A stretch of 64,000 nt of DNA from Verrucomicrobiales bacterium. Its GTDB lineage: Bacteria > Verrucomicrobiota > Verrucomicrobiia > Limisphaerales > UBA1100. Below are positions 8,969 through 16,937 of this stretch, piece by piece. Every line of letters begins with the position of its first letter. The first letter of the stretch is position 1. The translations under genes were made by a program, and so were the position numbers. Location of the stretch: contig SYLI01000032.1 of the NCBI GenBank assembly GCA_005809105.1, positions 1-64,000 of the forward strand, in the 5' to 3' direction. The notes beneath the pieces are model-generated. The model made no database searches. It was not told the DNA's origin and saw only the letters and a program-made list of their open reading frames with translations.

Positions 8969-9526
8969 TCAGGGTTTGAACCCCGCCCGCCGCAAGGCGT
9001 TCGCGGCGATTTCCTCCACGGGCCAGAGCCGCCCCACGCCCTCATAGCCGCAGGAGAGCATCCCTTCGGCGGGCCCCACAAACTCTGCGCCCCGCGACTT
9101 GAGCAACGACACGTTGGCCTGGGTGGCCGGATGCAGCCACATCTTGCCGTTCATTGCCGGTGCAATGACCAGACCCGCACCTGCATTGAGCGCAAGCGCA
9201 ATGCAGCCCAGTGCATCATCGGCCATGCCCTGCGCGAGCCTGGCGATGGCGTTGGCCGTGGCGGGCGCCACCAGAAGCACGGAAGCCGCGTCGGCCACGC
9301 GCACGTGGGCCGGCCGCCAGCCCTCCTCCTCGTCGTAGAGGCCGGTGATCACCGGGTTACGCGAGAGCGTCTTAAATGGCAGCGGCGTCACAAATCGCTG
9401 CGCGTCGGCCGTCATCACCACATGCACGTCGGCACCTGCCTTGCTCAGCAGGCTGCACAAGTCCACCGCCTTGTGCGCGGCGATGGACCCGCACACACCC
9501 AGCACGATCATGTTGCCCTCAGCCAT
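8969..9526 (-). CDS. coaC: Phosphopantothenoylcysteine decarboxylase (CoaC) as a single-domain flavoprotein
   Basis: Decarboxylates phosphopantothenoylcysteine in coenzyme A synthesis using FMN. The 185 residues show the HFCD-fold motifs: LGVCGSIAAHKA with the active-site His, APATANAIARLAQG (a PASANT-like loop), IAPAMNGKMW, and the flexible-loop Cys in LSCGYEGVGRL. Many bacteria fuse this to the CoaB synthetase; here the protein stops after the CoaC domain and no CoaB is visible in the window. It sits 3 bases after gmk on the same strand. Another HFCD-family decarboxylase is possible but less likely in this gene order. Confidence 0.88.
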   Translation of the reverse strand: MAEGNMIVLGVCGSIAAHKAVDLCSLLSKAGADVHVVMTADAQRFVTPLPFKTLSRNPVITGLYDEEEGWRPAHVRVADAASVLLVAPATANAIARLAQGMADDALGCIALALNAGAGLVIAPAMNGKMWLHPATQANVSLLKSRGAEFVGPAEGMLSCGYEGVGRLWPVEEIAANALRRAGFKP

Positions 9527-9529
9527 TTC

Positions 9530-10156
9530 TTAGCCTTCAGCGAACGGGGCACCCCTCGTGATGCGCAACCCTTCCGCCTCGTAAATCGCCTGCACCCGGC
9601 GCCAGTCTTCCTCTGGGGTGCCGCTGCGGACAACGTAATCGAAATGCCGCCACTGCGCCAACTCGCTCCCCGCCTCGGCCAGCCGGCGTTCGATGACGGC
9701 GGCCGAATCCTCGGCGCGCCCCTGCAGCCGGGCACGCAGCACCTCCAGATTCTCAGGCATGACAAACACGCTGGCCAGCGCTCGCCGCAAGGCCGGGTCA
9801 TCCGCGCCCGCGCGCGCCACGGCGGCCGCGCCCTGCACGTCATTGACCAGCAGCGCGTCGCGCCCGCGATTTAGAATCTCCCAAACGGCCGAGCGCAGCG
9901 TGCCGTAGTGGTGGCCGTACACGGCGGCATGCTCCAGAAACTCATTCGCGGCGACGCGACGGAGAAACTCCGCCTCGGAGAGGAAGTGATAGTCCACTCC
10001 ATCCACTTCCGCGCCGCGAGCGCCGCGAGTGGTGCAGGTCACCACACGGGAGAGTCCCAAGTTGGCTGCGAGCAGTCGTTGGGCAATGGTGGTCTTGCCG
10101 CATCCCGACGGGGCCGACAACACCAGCAAGAGCGGACTGGAGGGTGCGCGCGCCAT
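9530..10156 (-). CDS. gmk: Guanylate kinase
   Basis: Phosphorylates GMP to GDP with ATP. It has the P-loop SAPSGCGKTT near the N-terminus, then TCTTRGAR, the GMP-binding YHFLSEAEF, and LLVNDVQGA. About 208 residues, normal length. The ATG at 10156 overlaps the yicC stop by one base (TGATG); a GTG one codon earlier is equally possible. Translational coupling to yicC is likely. The yicC-gmk pair is conserved in many bacteria. Confidence 0.95.
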   Translation of the reverse strand: MARAPSSPLLLVLSAPSGCGKTTIAQRLLAANLGLSRVVTCTTRGARGAEVDGVDYHFLSEAEFLRRVAANEFLEHAAVYGHHYGTLRSAVWEILNRGRDALLVNDVQGAAAVARAGADDPALRRALASVFVMPENLEVLRARLQGRAEDSAAVIERRLAEAGSELAQWRHFDYVVRSGTPEEDWRRVQAIYEAEGLRITRGAPFAEG

Positions 10157-11037
10157 CACTCGACGTTCTGCACCTGCTCGCGGAAACGTTCCAGCTCGCT
10201 CTTCATGTCCACGACCAGCCTCGAGATCTGCGCATCATTGGCCTTGGAGCCGATGGTGTTGATCTCGCGGTTCATCTCCTGGGAGAGAAAATCCAGCGTG
10301 CGCCCCACCGCCGCGGTGGATTGGGTGCAGTCGTCAAATTGTTGAAAGTGGCTCTGCAGGCGGGCCAGCTCCTCGGTGATGTCGGCGCGCTCGGCAAAGA
10401 TCACCACTTCGCGCAGCAGCCGCTCGCGGTCGCCGGGTGTGAGGGCCAGCCCTGCCTCCCGCACGCGTTCGATGAGTTGGCTGCGGTAGCGGCGCGTCAC
10501 GGCAGGCACGCGCGCCTGGATGCGCTGCGCGGCGCGGCGCAGTGTGCGCACCTGCCTGCCCAGTTCGCGCGCCAGATGCTGGCCTTCGCGGGCTCGCATG
10601 GCCACGAGCTGATCCAGCGCGCCTTTCAGGCTCTGATGAACGGCCGGCCAGGAGTCTTCGCCGGTCGCGGGCGGATCGTCGGCTTGTTGCACACCGGGCG
10701 CACGAAGGATGGCATCCAGCCCGAAGTCCGGCGCCAGTTTCAGTTCCGCCGCCAGTTTGCGATATTCGCGGGCCACCTGCCGGGCCAGCTCGCGGTCGAT
10801 TCTTACCCGCCGGGGCGCGCCGCGCGCCGCGCTGGAGAGGACGACGCGCACATTGACACGGCCGCGCGAAATGCGGTGATGGACTTCGTCGCGAATGCGC
10901 GGGTCCAGCGCCTCCAGTTCGCGGGGCAGCGAGAGGGAGATTTCGCCCTGCCGCCGGTTGACCGAGCTCACCTCCACGGTGATCTTGCAGCCGTTGCAGG
11001 CGCATTCACCGCATCCGTAGCCGGTCATGGACTTCAT
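10156..11037 (-). CDS. yicC: YicC/YloC-family endoribonuclease
   Basis: Family members are metal-dependent endoribonucleases acting on RNA; the physiological target here is unknown. The 293 residues begin with the hallmark MTGYG and end with the strongly conserved DUF1732 tail (FLSQEMNREINTIGSKAND, then VDMKSELERFREQVQNVE). Unusually, the N-terminal hairpin carries four cysteines at positions 9, 12, 14 and 17 (CGECACNGC), which I do not recall as typical of the family. It is the first gene of the run yicC-gmk-coaC-kinase-regulator-hpnD. Confidence 0.92.
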   Translation of the reverse strand: MKSMTGYGCGECACNGCKITVEVSSVNRRQGEISLSLPRELEALDPRIRDEVHHRISRGRVNVRVVLSSAARGAPRRVRIDRELARQVAREYRKLAAELKLAPDFGLDAILRAPGVQQADDPPATGEDSWPAVHQSLKGALDQLVAMRAREGQHLARELGRQVRTLRRAAQRIQARVPAVTRRYRSQLIERVREAGLALTPGDRERLLREVVIFAERADITEELARLQSHFQQFDDCTQSTAAVGRTLDFLSQEMNREINTIGSKANDAQISRLVVDMKSELERFREQVQNVE

Positions 11038-11088
11038 GCGCGAGGAGTATTCTCAAAAAACTCCCACGGCGCAAAGCTAGGAATCACC

Positions 11089-11874
11089 TCATGCGGCGAG
11101 GGGCTCGGAAATCCGCCGGATGGACCGGGCGCAACCGCTCTCCGGATCGATCTCGATCAGCGCCCCCTGGAGCAACACGCGGCCCCGGGCCACGTGGAAT
11201 CGCTGCGGCGCACCGGTGAGAAACCGGCGGATGACCGGTTCATAGTCGCGTCCCAGACAACTGTCGTGCGGGCCGGTGAATCCCGCGTCGCAGAGGAATG
11301 CGGTGCCGCCGGGGAGGATTTGTTCGTCGGCCGTCTGTACGTGGGTGTGCGTGCCGATGACCGCGCTCACCTGCCCGTCGAGCATGCGGGCCATGGCAAT
11401 CTTCTCGCTGGTGGCCTCGGCGTGCATGTCCACGAAAATGACGCGCGCCAGCCCGCGCAGCCGCTTCACCTCCGCCCGCGCGGCATGGAAGGGATTTTCC
11501 ATGGGGGGCATGAAGGTCCGGCCCTGCAGATTGAGGATGGCGACGGCGGGCAGCCCGGGATGCTCCCACACGGTGCTGCCCTGGCCGGGCGTTCCGGGCG
11601 GATGATTGAGCGGCCGCACGAAGCGCGTTTCAGAGTCGAGCAGTTCGGCCACCTCGGGCTGATCAAAGAGATGGTCGCCGCAGGTGATGACATCCACCCC
11701 GGCAGCGAAGAGGTCGGCGGCGGTGTCGGGCGTGATGCCGGAGCCGCCGGCGGAATTCTCCCCGTTGGCAACCACCACATCCACGCCGTGCTGTTGCCGC
11801 AAGCCGGGCAGCAGCGACGCCACGGCCTTGCGGCCGGGCGCGCCCACGACGTCTCCGATGAAGAGCAGCCTCAC
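11089..11874 (-). CDS. YmdB-type metallophosphoesterase (TIGR00282 family)
   Basis: A 261-residue calcineurin-like phosphoesterase. The metal and active-site segments of the family are visible: LLFIGDVVGAPGR, ANGENSAGG, TCGDHLFD, DMHAEATSEK and GTHTHVQTADE. Characterised homologues hydrolyse 2',3'-cyclic nucleotides. The GTG at 11874 (VRLLFIGD) gives the usual length; the longer open frame would overlap the divergent DUF3500 gene. It lies about 50 bases downstream of the yicC start region but runs toward yicC on the same strand, so it could precede that operon. Confidence 0.9.
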   Translation of the reverse strand: MRLLFIGDVVGAPGRKAVASLLPGLRQQHGVDVVVANGENSAGGSGITPDTAADLFAAGVDVITCGDHLFDQPEVAELLDSETRFVRPLNHPPGTPGQGSTVWEHPGLPAVAILNLQGRTFMPPMENPFHAARAEVKRLRGLARVIFVDMHAEATSEKIAMARMLDGQVSAVIGTHTHVQTADEQILPGGTAFLCDAGFTGPHDSCLGRDYEPVIRRFLTGAPQRFHVARGRVLLQGALIEIDPESGCARSIRRISEPLAA

Positions 11875-11960
11875 GGCCTTGAGCCTATCCGCCGGCGTCG
11901 CGCAGTGGCAAGCGCGCGCAATGTGCTTGTCCTGCCGCGCCCTTGGGCAATACTGCGCGC

Positions 11961-13028
11961 ATGACAAAGGTTCGTTCATTCTGCCGCATCCTTGGGTTCG
12001 CGCTGTGCGTGCTCGCGTTGCCATTGGTTCGCGCCCACGAAGCCGCCGGCCCCATGGCCGCCGCCGCGGCCGAGCTGGTCGCCAGCCTCCAGCCGGCGCA
12101 GAAGGCCAAGGCGCTGTTTGAACTCCCCAGCGAGGCGCGGACGTATTGGAATTTCATCCCCTCGGAGATGCTCAAGGGTGGCGTGAGGCAGGGGTTGACC
12201 CTCAAGGACATGACGCCAGCCCAGCGGGAGCTTGCGCACAAGCTCTTGCAGACGGGCCTGAGCGAAGCGGGGCACACCAAAGCCACCAGCATCATCTCAC
12301 TGGAGAAAATCCTGCACGAACTGGAAGGTGACAAACGGCGCTTTGTGCGCGACCCGCAGATGTATCACGTGCTGATCTTTGGAAAGCCGGATGCGAAAGG
12401 CACGTGGGGCTGGCGCTTCGAGGGGCACCACCTCTCGCTCAACTTCACGCTGGTGGAAGGCAGGCTCATCTCCGCCACCCCCTCCTTCATGGGGAGCAAC
12501 CCCGCCAAGGTGTTGAGCGGCGACCGGAAGGGATTGTGGTCGCTCAAGAACGAGGAGGTGCTGGCGCGCGAGCTGGCGCAGTCGCTGGACGAAAACCAGC
12601 GCGCGAGTGCCGCCCTCGTGGGCAAGACGCCCGAGGACATTCTGACGGCGTCGCAGCCTGAAGTGAAGGCGATGGCCGACACCGGCATCGCCTACGCGCA
12701 GCTCAAGGCACCCCAGCGCGAACTGCTCATCCGGATCATCCGCGAATATCTCGGGCGCAACCGCGCGGTCATCGCGCAGGACGACTGGGCGAGAATCGAG
12801 AAGGCCGGGCTCGACAAGATCCGGTTCGCGTGGTCTGGCGGCACGGAGCCATTTCAACAGCACTACTATCGCGTCCAGGGCCCCACCTTCCTGCTGGAGT
12901 ACGCCAACGTGCAGAACAACGCCAATCACGTCCACGCATCCTGGCGCGATTTCACGGGCGATTTTGGCCGCGACCTGCTGCGCGAACACCACGGCAAGGC
13001 GCACCGCGCCACCTCCGGCACGCCCTGA
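11961..13028 (+). CDS. DUF3500 domain protein, exported
   Basis: A 355-residue protein with a clear signal peptide (basic MTKVRSF followed by a hydrophobic stretch and a cut near ALPLVRA-HE). The body matches the DUF3500 pattern: TWGWRFEGHHLSLNFTLV, SATPSFMGSNPA, a C-terminal RFAWSGG, and YRVQGPTFLLEYANVQNNANHVH with conserved His. The family is common in Planctomycetota and Verrucomicrobiota, and its biochemical role is not established to my knowledge. The stop codon directly abuts the next gene's ATG, so the two are probably co-transcribed. It faces away from the phosphoesterase gene. Confidence 0.85.
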   Translation: MTKVRSFCRILGFALCVLALPLVRAHEAAGPMAAAAAELVASLQPAQKAKALFELPSEARTYWNFIPSEMLKGGVRQGLTLKDMTPAQRELAHKLLQTGLSEAGHTKATSIISLEKILHELEGDKRRFVRDPQMYHVLIFGKPDAKGTWGWRFEGHHLSLNFTLVEGRLISATPSFMGSNPAKVLSGDRKGLWSLKNEEVLARELAQSLDENQRASAALVGKTPEDILTASQPEVKAMADTGIAYAQLKAPQRELLIRIIREYLGRNRAVIAQDDWARIEKAGLDKIRFAWSGGTEPFQQHYYRVQGPTFLLEYANVQNNANHVHASWRDFTGDFGRDLLREHHGKAHRATSGTP

Positions 13029-14192
13029 ATGGATTCGGCGTCCGAACTCCATGCCGGGCCGAAGGTCGGCGACCGGCTCGACGTGACCATTGTGGACATC
13101 GCCTTCGGCGGCGAGGGTGTCGCCCGCACCGACGGTCTGGTGGTGTTCATCCCGTTTGTGGCACCAGGCGAACAGGTGCGGGTGGAGGTCGTCGAGCGCA
13201 AGCGCGATTTCGCCCGCGCGCGCGTCCTTGAAATCCTGCATCCCTCGCCCGATCGCATCGCGCCGGCGTGCCGCTATTTTGGTGAATGCGGCGGTTGCCA
13301 ATACCAGCATCTGGACTACCCCTCACAACTACGCATCAAGCACGCGCAGGTGGCCGCCCATTTCGAGCGCATCGCCGGGTTGCCCGCCGAGGTCGTCTCG
13401 CCGGTCGTCCCCTGCCCCACGGCCTACGGCTACCGCAACCGCATCATGGTGCGGCGCCAGTGGAACAAGCCCGAGCAGCGCGCGGTGTTGGGTTACCTGC
13501 GGCACGACAGTCGGCTGGTGGTGGATGTGGAGCGCTGCGAAATCGCCGAGCCTGCCTTGAACGAACAGCTGGGCCGACTTCGCGAGAACCCACCCCCGCG
13601 CAACGCGCCCAAGGCCGTCCTTCGCATCATGCCCGATGACTGGAACCTGCACCGCGACTCCTTTTTCCAGACCAACTTCCATCTGCTGCCCGGACTGGTG
13701 GATGCCGTGAGACGCTGCGTCAAAGAGAGCGGCGCGCGCCATGTGGTGGATGCGTACTGTGGCATTGGTTTTTTCGCGCTGCAACTGGCGGACATGGTGG
13801 AGTCGTTTGTGGGTGTGGAAATCGACACGCAGGCCATCCGATGCGCGCGGGCCAACGCCGCGCAGCGCCACGCAACTCAAGGCGAGTTCATCGCCGGGAA
13901 AACCGAAGAGCTGCTGGGAAGCCTGCTTGCGCGGTTTGATGCGGCGAAGACGGCGGTGGTTCTGGATCCACCGCGCGCGGGCTGCCACGCCGCGGGGCTC
14001 GAGGCGCTGATGCACGCGCACCCTGCGCAAATTGTCTACGTGTCCTGCCATCCGGCCACGCTGGCGCGCGACGCAAAGCGGCTGTGTTCAGAGGGGGGCT
14101 ACACGCTTCATCGCGTCACGCCGCTCGACATGTTTCCACAGACGCAGCACATCGAGTGCGTGGCAGACTTGCGCCTTAATCAGGCTGGATAG
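13029..14192 (+). CDS. RumA/TrmA-family rRNA uracil-5 methyltransferase
   Basis: SAM-dependent m5U methyltransferase of 387 residues. A TRAM RNA-binding domain occupies about residues 10-70. Iron-sulfur ligands are Cys81, Cys87 and Cys90 (CRYFGECGGC), with a likely fourth at Cys170. The SAM motif is VVDAYCGIGFFAL, followed by VLDPPRAGC. The catalytic nucleophile is Cys340 in YVSCHPATLARD. The ATG follows the DUF3500 stop with no gap. Target choice between 23S sites (RlmD/RlmCD type) and tRNA cannot be settled from sequence, but the TRAM plus Fe-S layout favours 23S rRNA. Confidence 0.92.
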   Translation: MDSASELHAGPKVGDRLDVTIVDIAFGGEGVARTDGLVVFIPFVAPGEQVRVEVVERKRDFARARVLEILHPSPDRIAPACRYFGECGGCQYQHLDYPSQLRIKHAQVAAHFERIAGLPAEVVSPVVPCPTAYGYRNRIMVRRQWNKPEQRAVLGYLRHDSRLVVDVERCEIAEPALNEQLGRLRENPPPRNAPKAVLRIMPDDWNLHRDSFFQTNFHLLPGLVDAVRRCVKESGARHVVDAYCGIGFFALQLADMVESFVGVEIDTQAIRCARANAAQRHATQGEFIAGKTEELLGSLLARFDAAKTAVVLDPPRAGCHAAGLEALMHAHPAQIVYVSCHPATLARDAKRLCSEGGYTLHRVTPLDMFPQTQHIECVADLRLNQAG

Positions 14193-14214
14193 CCCTCCCC
14201 GAAAAAAGAATCAC

Positions 14215-15165
14215 CTACCAAGTCACCAAGCCGTCTTGGCGCCACTGGAAGATGGTCCACGCCACCTCCTGCAGGAACACCGCCTCGTCGGCGGCGATGG
14301 CCCAGAGCCCGCCCGTGGAAAGGCCGATGGGGCTCTGCCAAGTGAGGTAGGTGTAAAACATGCACGCATTAAGATAGGTGCCGCGGATGGTGGGCGTGTA
14401 GCCGTCACTCTGGCGCAGCGCGATGTCAGGGCGCAGAAACTCGGAGAGTTCCCATGCGCGGCCTGCGGGCACCACGGGCATGCCAAGCTGCTTTCCGATG
14501 AGCGAGTAGGCGCCGTCGGTGCGGTCTAGAATTTCGGCGCTGGTGAAGATGGCATCAGGCCGCGACCAAGTCATGAACAGCATCCCTTGCGAGTTCATGT
14601 TGGTGATGATCTGGTTTAGATTGGCGACGTTGACGCGCATTTGCTGCCAGTCGTAGGCGGCAATGGTCGTGTGCTCCTGCATCACCATGGCATCCCACGG
14701 CAGCGCGTTTCGGAAATCGTTGGGGTCGGGGATGACGTTGGTCATCGCCTCGTAGGTGCGCATGTCGGCGAGGTGCGAGCGCAGCGTGTAACCATCGAAG
14801 GCTCGCTGCGTGGCAGAGACCTTGATCTTGCCCTTGGCTCCCATCTTGGTGAGCACGCCGGCAAAGTCGTTTTCGCCAGTGAGCCGATTGCCGATGAAGA
14901 GCACCCGGATGGTCTCGGGATTCTTGGCGCGATTGGTGGTGGAGTACACCGGGCCGGAGGGTAGATTCTCCTTGCTCCCCGCAGGGAAACTGCCCGTGGC
15001 CTTGCCGCTGCCGCGCAAAGGAATGTTGGATTTGCGCCCCCATTGGCGCAGATCAAAGCGCGTGAGGGGCGTGCTGGCGAGGATGTCCACCGCCACAAAT
15101 CCCAACAACAAGAGCGTCGCGGCAAGAAGCCACTTCGCCGCCTTGGGGCCTTGAAAAACCAGCAT
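14215..15165 (-). CDS. SGNH-hydrolase-like protein lacking the catalytic Ser and His (likely pseudoenzyme)
   Basis: A 316-residue protein with an N-terminal membrane anchor or signal (residues 12-30), then an SGNH/GDSL-like fold. The block I motif, normally GNSxT, reads GNRLT (Arg94 in place of Ser). The C-terminal DGxHPS motif reads DGYTPT (Thr257 in place of His). The scaffold around both is well kept: VLFIGN, WDAMVMQEHTT, MLFMTWSRPD, PAGRAWELSEF, and GTYLNACMFYTYLTWQSPIGL. Hydrolase activity is therefore unlikely, and binding or structural use is inferred. It is convergent with the methyltransferase gene. Confidence 0.72.
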   Translation of the reverse strand: MLVFQGPKAAKWLLAATLLLLGFVAVDILASTPLTRFDLRQWGRKSNIPLRGSGKATGSFPAGSKENLPSGPVYSTTNRAKNPETIRVLFIGNRLTGENDFAGVLTKMGAKGKIKVSATQRAFDGYTLRSHLADMRTYEAMTNVIPDPNDFRNALPWDAMVMQEHTTIAAYDWQQMRVNVANLNQIITNMNSQGMLFMTWSRPDAIFTSAEILDRTDGAYSLIGKQLGMPVVPAGRAWELSEFLRPDIALRQSDGYTPTIRGTYLNACMFYTYLTWQSPIGLSTGGLWAIAADEAVFLQEVAWTIFQWRQDGLVTW

Positions 15166-15301
15166 GACGTGTTCCTAGACTACCTGTGTCCACTAGAGAC
15201 TGGTGCGGCGCAGCGCTGGTTACAACGAAATCCAAGGCAAAGAAGCAGGGAATACAGTTGCCAAGTTGCGCGGCAACAGGACATGATCCCCGCCCTTCGG
15301 T

Positions 15302-15378
15302 CGGGGCGTAGCGTAGTCTGGTAGCGCGCTTGTTTCGGGTACAAGAGGTCGTGAGTTCGAATCTCACCGCCCCGACCA
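15302..15378 (+). tRNA. tRNA-Pro (anticodon CGG), CCA encoded
   Basis: Cloverleaf read by eye. The 7-bp acceptor stem CGGGGCG/CGCCCCG is followed by discriminator A and an encoded CCA at 15376-15378. The D arm contains the GG pair. The anticodon stem CTTGT/ACAAG encloses loop TTCGGGT, giving anticodon CGG, and the T arm is GTGAG-TTCGAAT-CTCAC. The 3' end overlaps the 3' end of the convergent Nudix gene. Confidence 0.95.
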
Positions 15379-15789
15379 TTCTCCCCTCCACCACGCGGCC
15401 TCGACACGAAGGCGATCAAGCAGGTGCTGATCAGCCGGAGGAAATGAGTACTGGGAAAGATCCCCGGGCCCCACCCAGGCAATGGCCTGGCAGCCCACTG
15501 CCCGGGGCACCCCTGAGGGAAGTCTGCAGAGGAAGAACTCTAGGCGCACTGTGCGATCTGGATACGCGTGCTCAACACACTCCACGCGCGGGCCCACATC
15601 CACCTCGATGTCCAGCTCTTCGCGCAGCTCGCGCCGCAGGCATTGCTCACCAGACTCACCTAGCTCGCGCTTGCCGCCGGGAAATTCCCACAGACCGCCT
15701 AGGTGGTCGTTTGGCAGTCGTTGGGAAATCAGCAGGCGGCCTTGTTGAAACACCAACGCTGCCGACACCGCCAACGGGCTAGGGTTCAT
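15364..15789 (-). CDS. Nudix hydrolase, MutT-like
   Basis: A 141-residue Nudix protein, probably hydrolysing oxidised or other nucleoside triphosphates. The Nudix box is GGKRELGESGEQCLRRELREEL, matching Gx5Ex7REUxEE. The QRLPNDHLGGLWEFPGGK region resembles MutT. ATG 15789 (MNPSPLAVSAALVF) is preferred because a start at 15831 would translate through the upstream terminator hairpin. The last codons and the stop lie inside the tRNA-Pro gene on the other strand, a 15-base overlap. Confidence 0.9.
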   Translation of the reverse strand: MNPSPLAVSAALVFQQGRLLISQRLPNDHLGGLWEFPGGKRELGESGEQCLRRELREELDIEVDVGPRVECVEHAYPDRTVRLEFFLCRLPSGVPRAVGCQAIAWVGPGDLSQYSFPPADQHLLDRLRVEAAWWRGEWSGR

Positions 15790-15826
15790 GAAAAGAAAAA
15801 ATCCCGTCGCCGCAACGACGGGATTC
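15790..15826 (-). terminator. Rho-independent terminator of the aquaporin gene
   Basis: Perfect 10-bp inverted repeat (AATCCCGTCG at 15800-15809 and CGACGGGATT at 15816-15825) with a 6-base loop. On the minus strand it is followed by a T-rich tract. It lies directly after the aquaporin stop at 15843 and just before the Nudix start. Confidence 0.88.
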
Positions 15827-15842
15827 CCCATCCCCCCGTCGT

Positions 15843-16733
15843 TTACCGCGCCAACGCTTGGGCCTCGTCAGGCTCGTCCGCGTCGGCCTCGGTGAAGAGC
15901 AATCGGCCGCAAATCAGTCCCGCCAAGGCGCCTCCCACCAGCGGGCCCACCCAGTAAATCCAGTGGTCAATCCAACTTCCCGATACCAGTGCGGGCCCAA
16001 AGGCACGCGCAGGATTGAGCGAGCCTCCTGTTAAAAACGACGCTGCCAGCGAGCCCGACGCCACGATGAATCCCACCACCAGCCCGCCGGATGCCGCGGT
16101 GCGCCGGCTCTGCAACATGCCGTAGATGGCCGCCACCCAGAGAAACGCCATCGCACCCTCCACAAGAACGCCCTGCATGGCGGTCACCCGGGGGGTTTGA
16201 TTGGTCAAGTCGGGCTGGCCTCCCACCGTGCGCAGCGGGATGGTCGGCACGGCTGCTTGCACCGGCGTGGGCGGCGTACCACCTTCCACCTCCACAATCT
16301 CCGTCTTGCCGAACACGCTCTTTAACATCACGCACGCCAGCACCGCCGCCGTCAACTGCGTGCCGATGATGAGCCCGCTGCGCAGCATCGACAGGCGCCC
16401 GCCCACGAGCAGCCCCAGCGTCACGGCGGGGTTGAATTGTCCGCCTGAAATGCCCGCGAACGTCGCCGCCATCGCCGCCACCGCCATGCCGTAAGCCACC
16501 TGGGGTGCCAGCCGCACGCCACCCATGAGGTAGGACGTGGACACCACGATGAAAAGAATGGCAAATGTCCCAATTCCTTCGGCCACGATTTGGCGCACCA
16601 ATGATGGCGCCTCCAAATCCACCATGCCACTCGCGCTTGAATATGTATGAGTCCGGCGAGTCGCCGAAATCCCATCCCGAGTCGCCCCCACTGCCTTGTA
16701 AGCCATGGTATGGCTGGTCATGACATCATCCAT
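15843..16733 (-). CDS. Aquaporin / MIP-family channel
   Basis: A 296-residue membrane channel with both NPA boxes: GGQFNPAVTLG in the first half and GGSLNPARAFGPAL in the second, the latter with the conserved pore Arg. About six membrane helices are visible. A roughly 45-residue Pro/Thr/Val-rich loop separates the halves, longer than in compact AqpZ-type channels. The ATG at 16733 (MDDVMTSH) has a strong ribosome site, AAAGGGGGG, about 9 bases upstream; in-frame starts at 16766 and near residue 48 (MVDLEAPS) are alternatives. Water versus glycerol selectivity cannot be decided here. Confidence 0.92.
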   Translation of the reverse strand: MDDVMTSHTMAYKAVGATRDGISATRRTHTYSSASGMVDLEAPSLVRQIVAEGIGTFAILFIVVSTSYLMGGVRLAPQVAYGMAVAAMAATFAGISGGQFNPAVTLGLLVGGRLSMLRSGLIIGTQLTAAVLACVMLKSVFGKTEIVEVEGGTPPTPVQAAVPTIPLRTVGGQPDLTNQTPRVTAMQGVLVEGAMAFLWVAAIYGMLQSRRTAASGGLVVGFIVASGSLAASFLTGGSLNPARAFGPALVSGSWIDHWIYWVGPLVGGALAGLICGRLLFTEADADEPDEAQALAR

Positions 16734-16937
16734 GATTTTGTGCCCCCCTTTGGTTTGTCCTACCACCCAATGTAGTCCAGAGCATAAAACCGGATGTTCT
16801 TGGGAGTGTCAACTTGGATTTTTTTGACCCACCTCGCCGATGGATTTTCTGAGCTAGAATCTGGTTCTCACCCCAAAAAGGGTAAGTATGATCCCATCAA
16901 GAAGCGCTGAGAATTCCCGGCAAGGGGAAGATGCGGA

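Noticed and set aside
10144-11964. 606-residue plus-strand open frame
   Set aside because: Antisense to yicC and the YmdB-type gene, both with clear motifs; the plus-strand translation is His/Gly/Arg-rich noise typical of GC-rich shadows.
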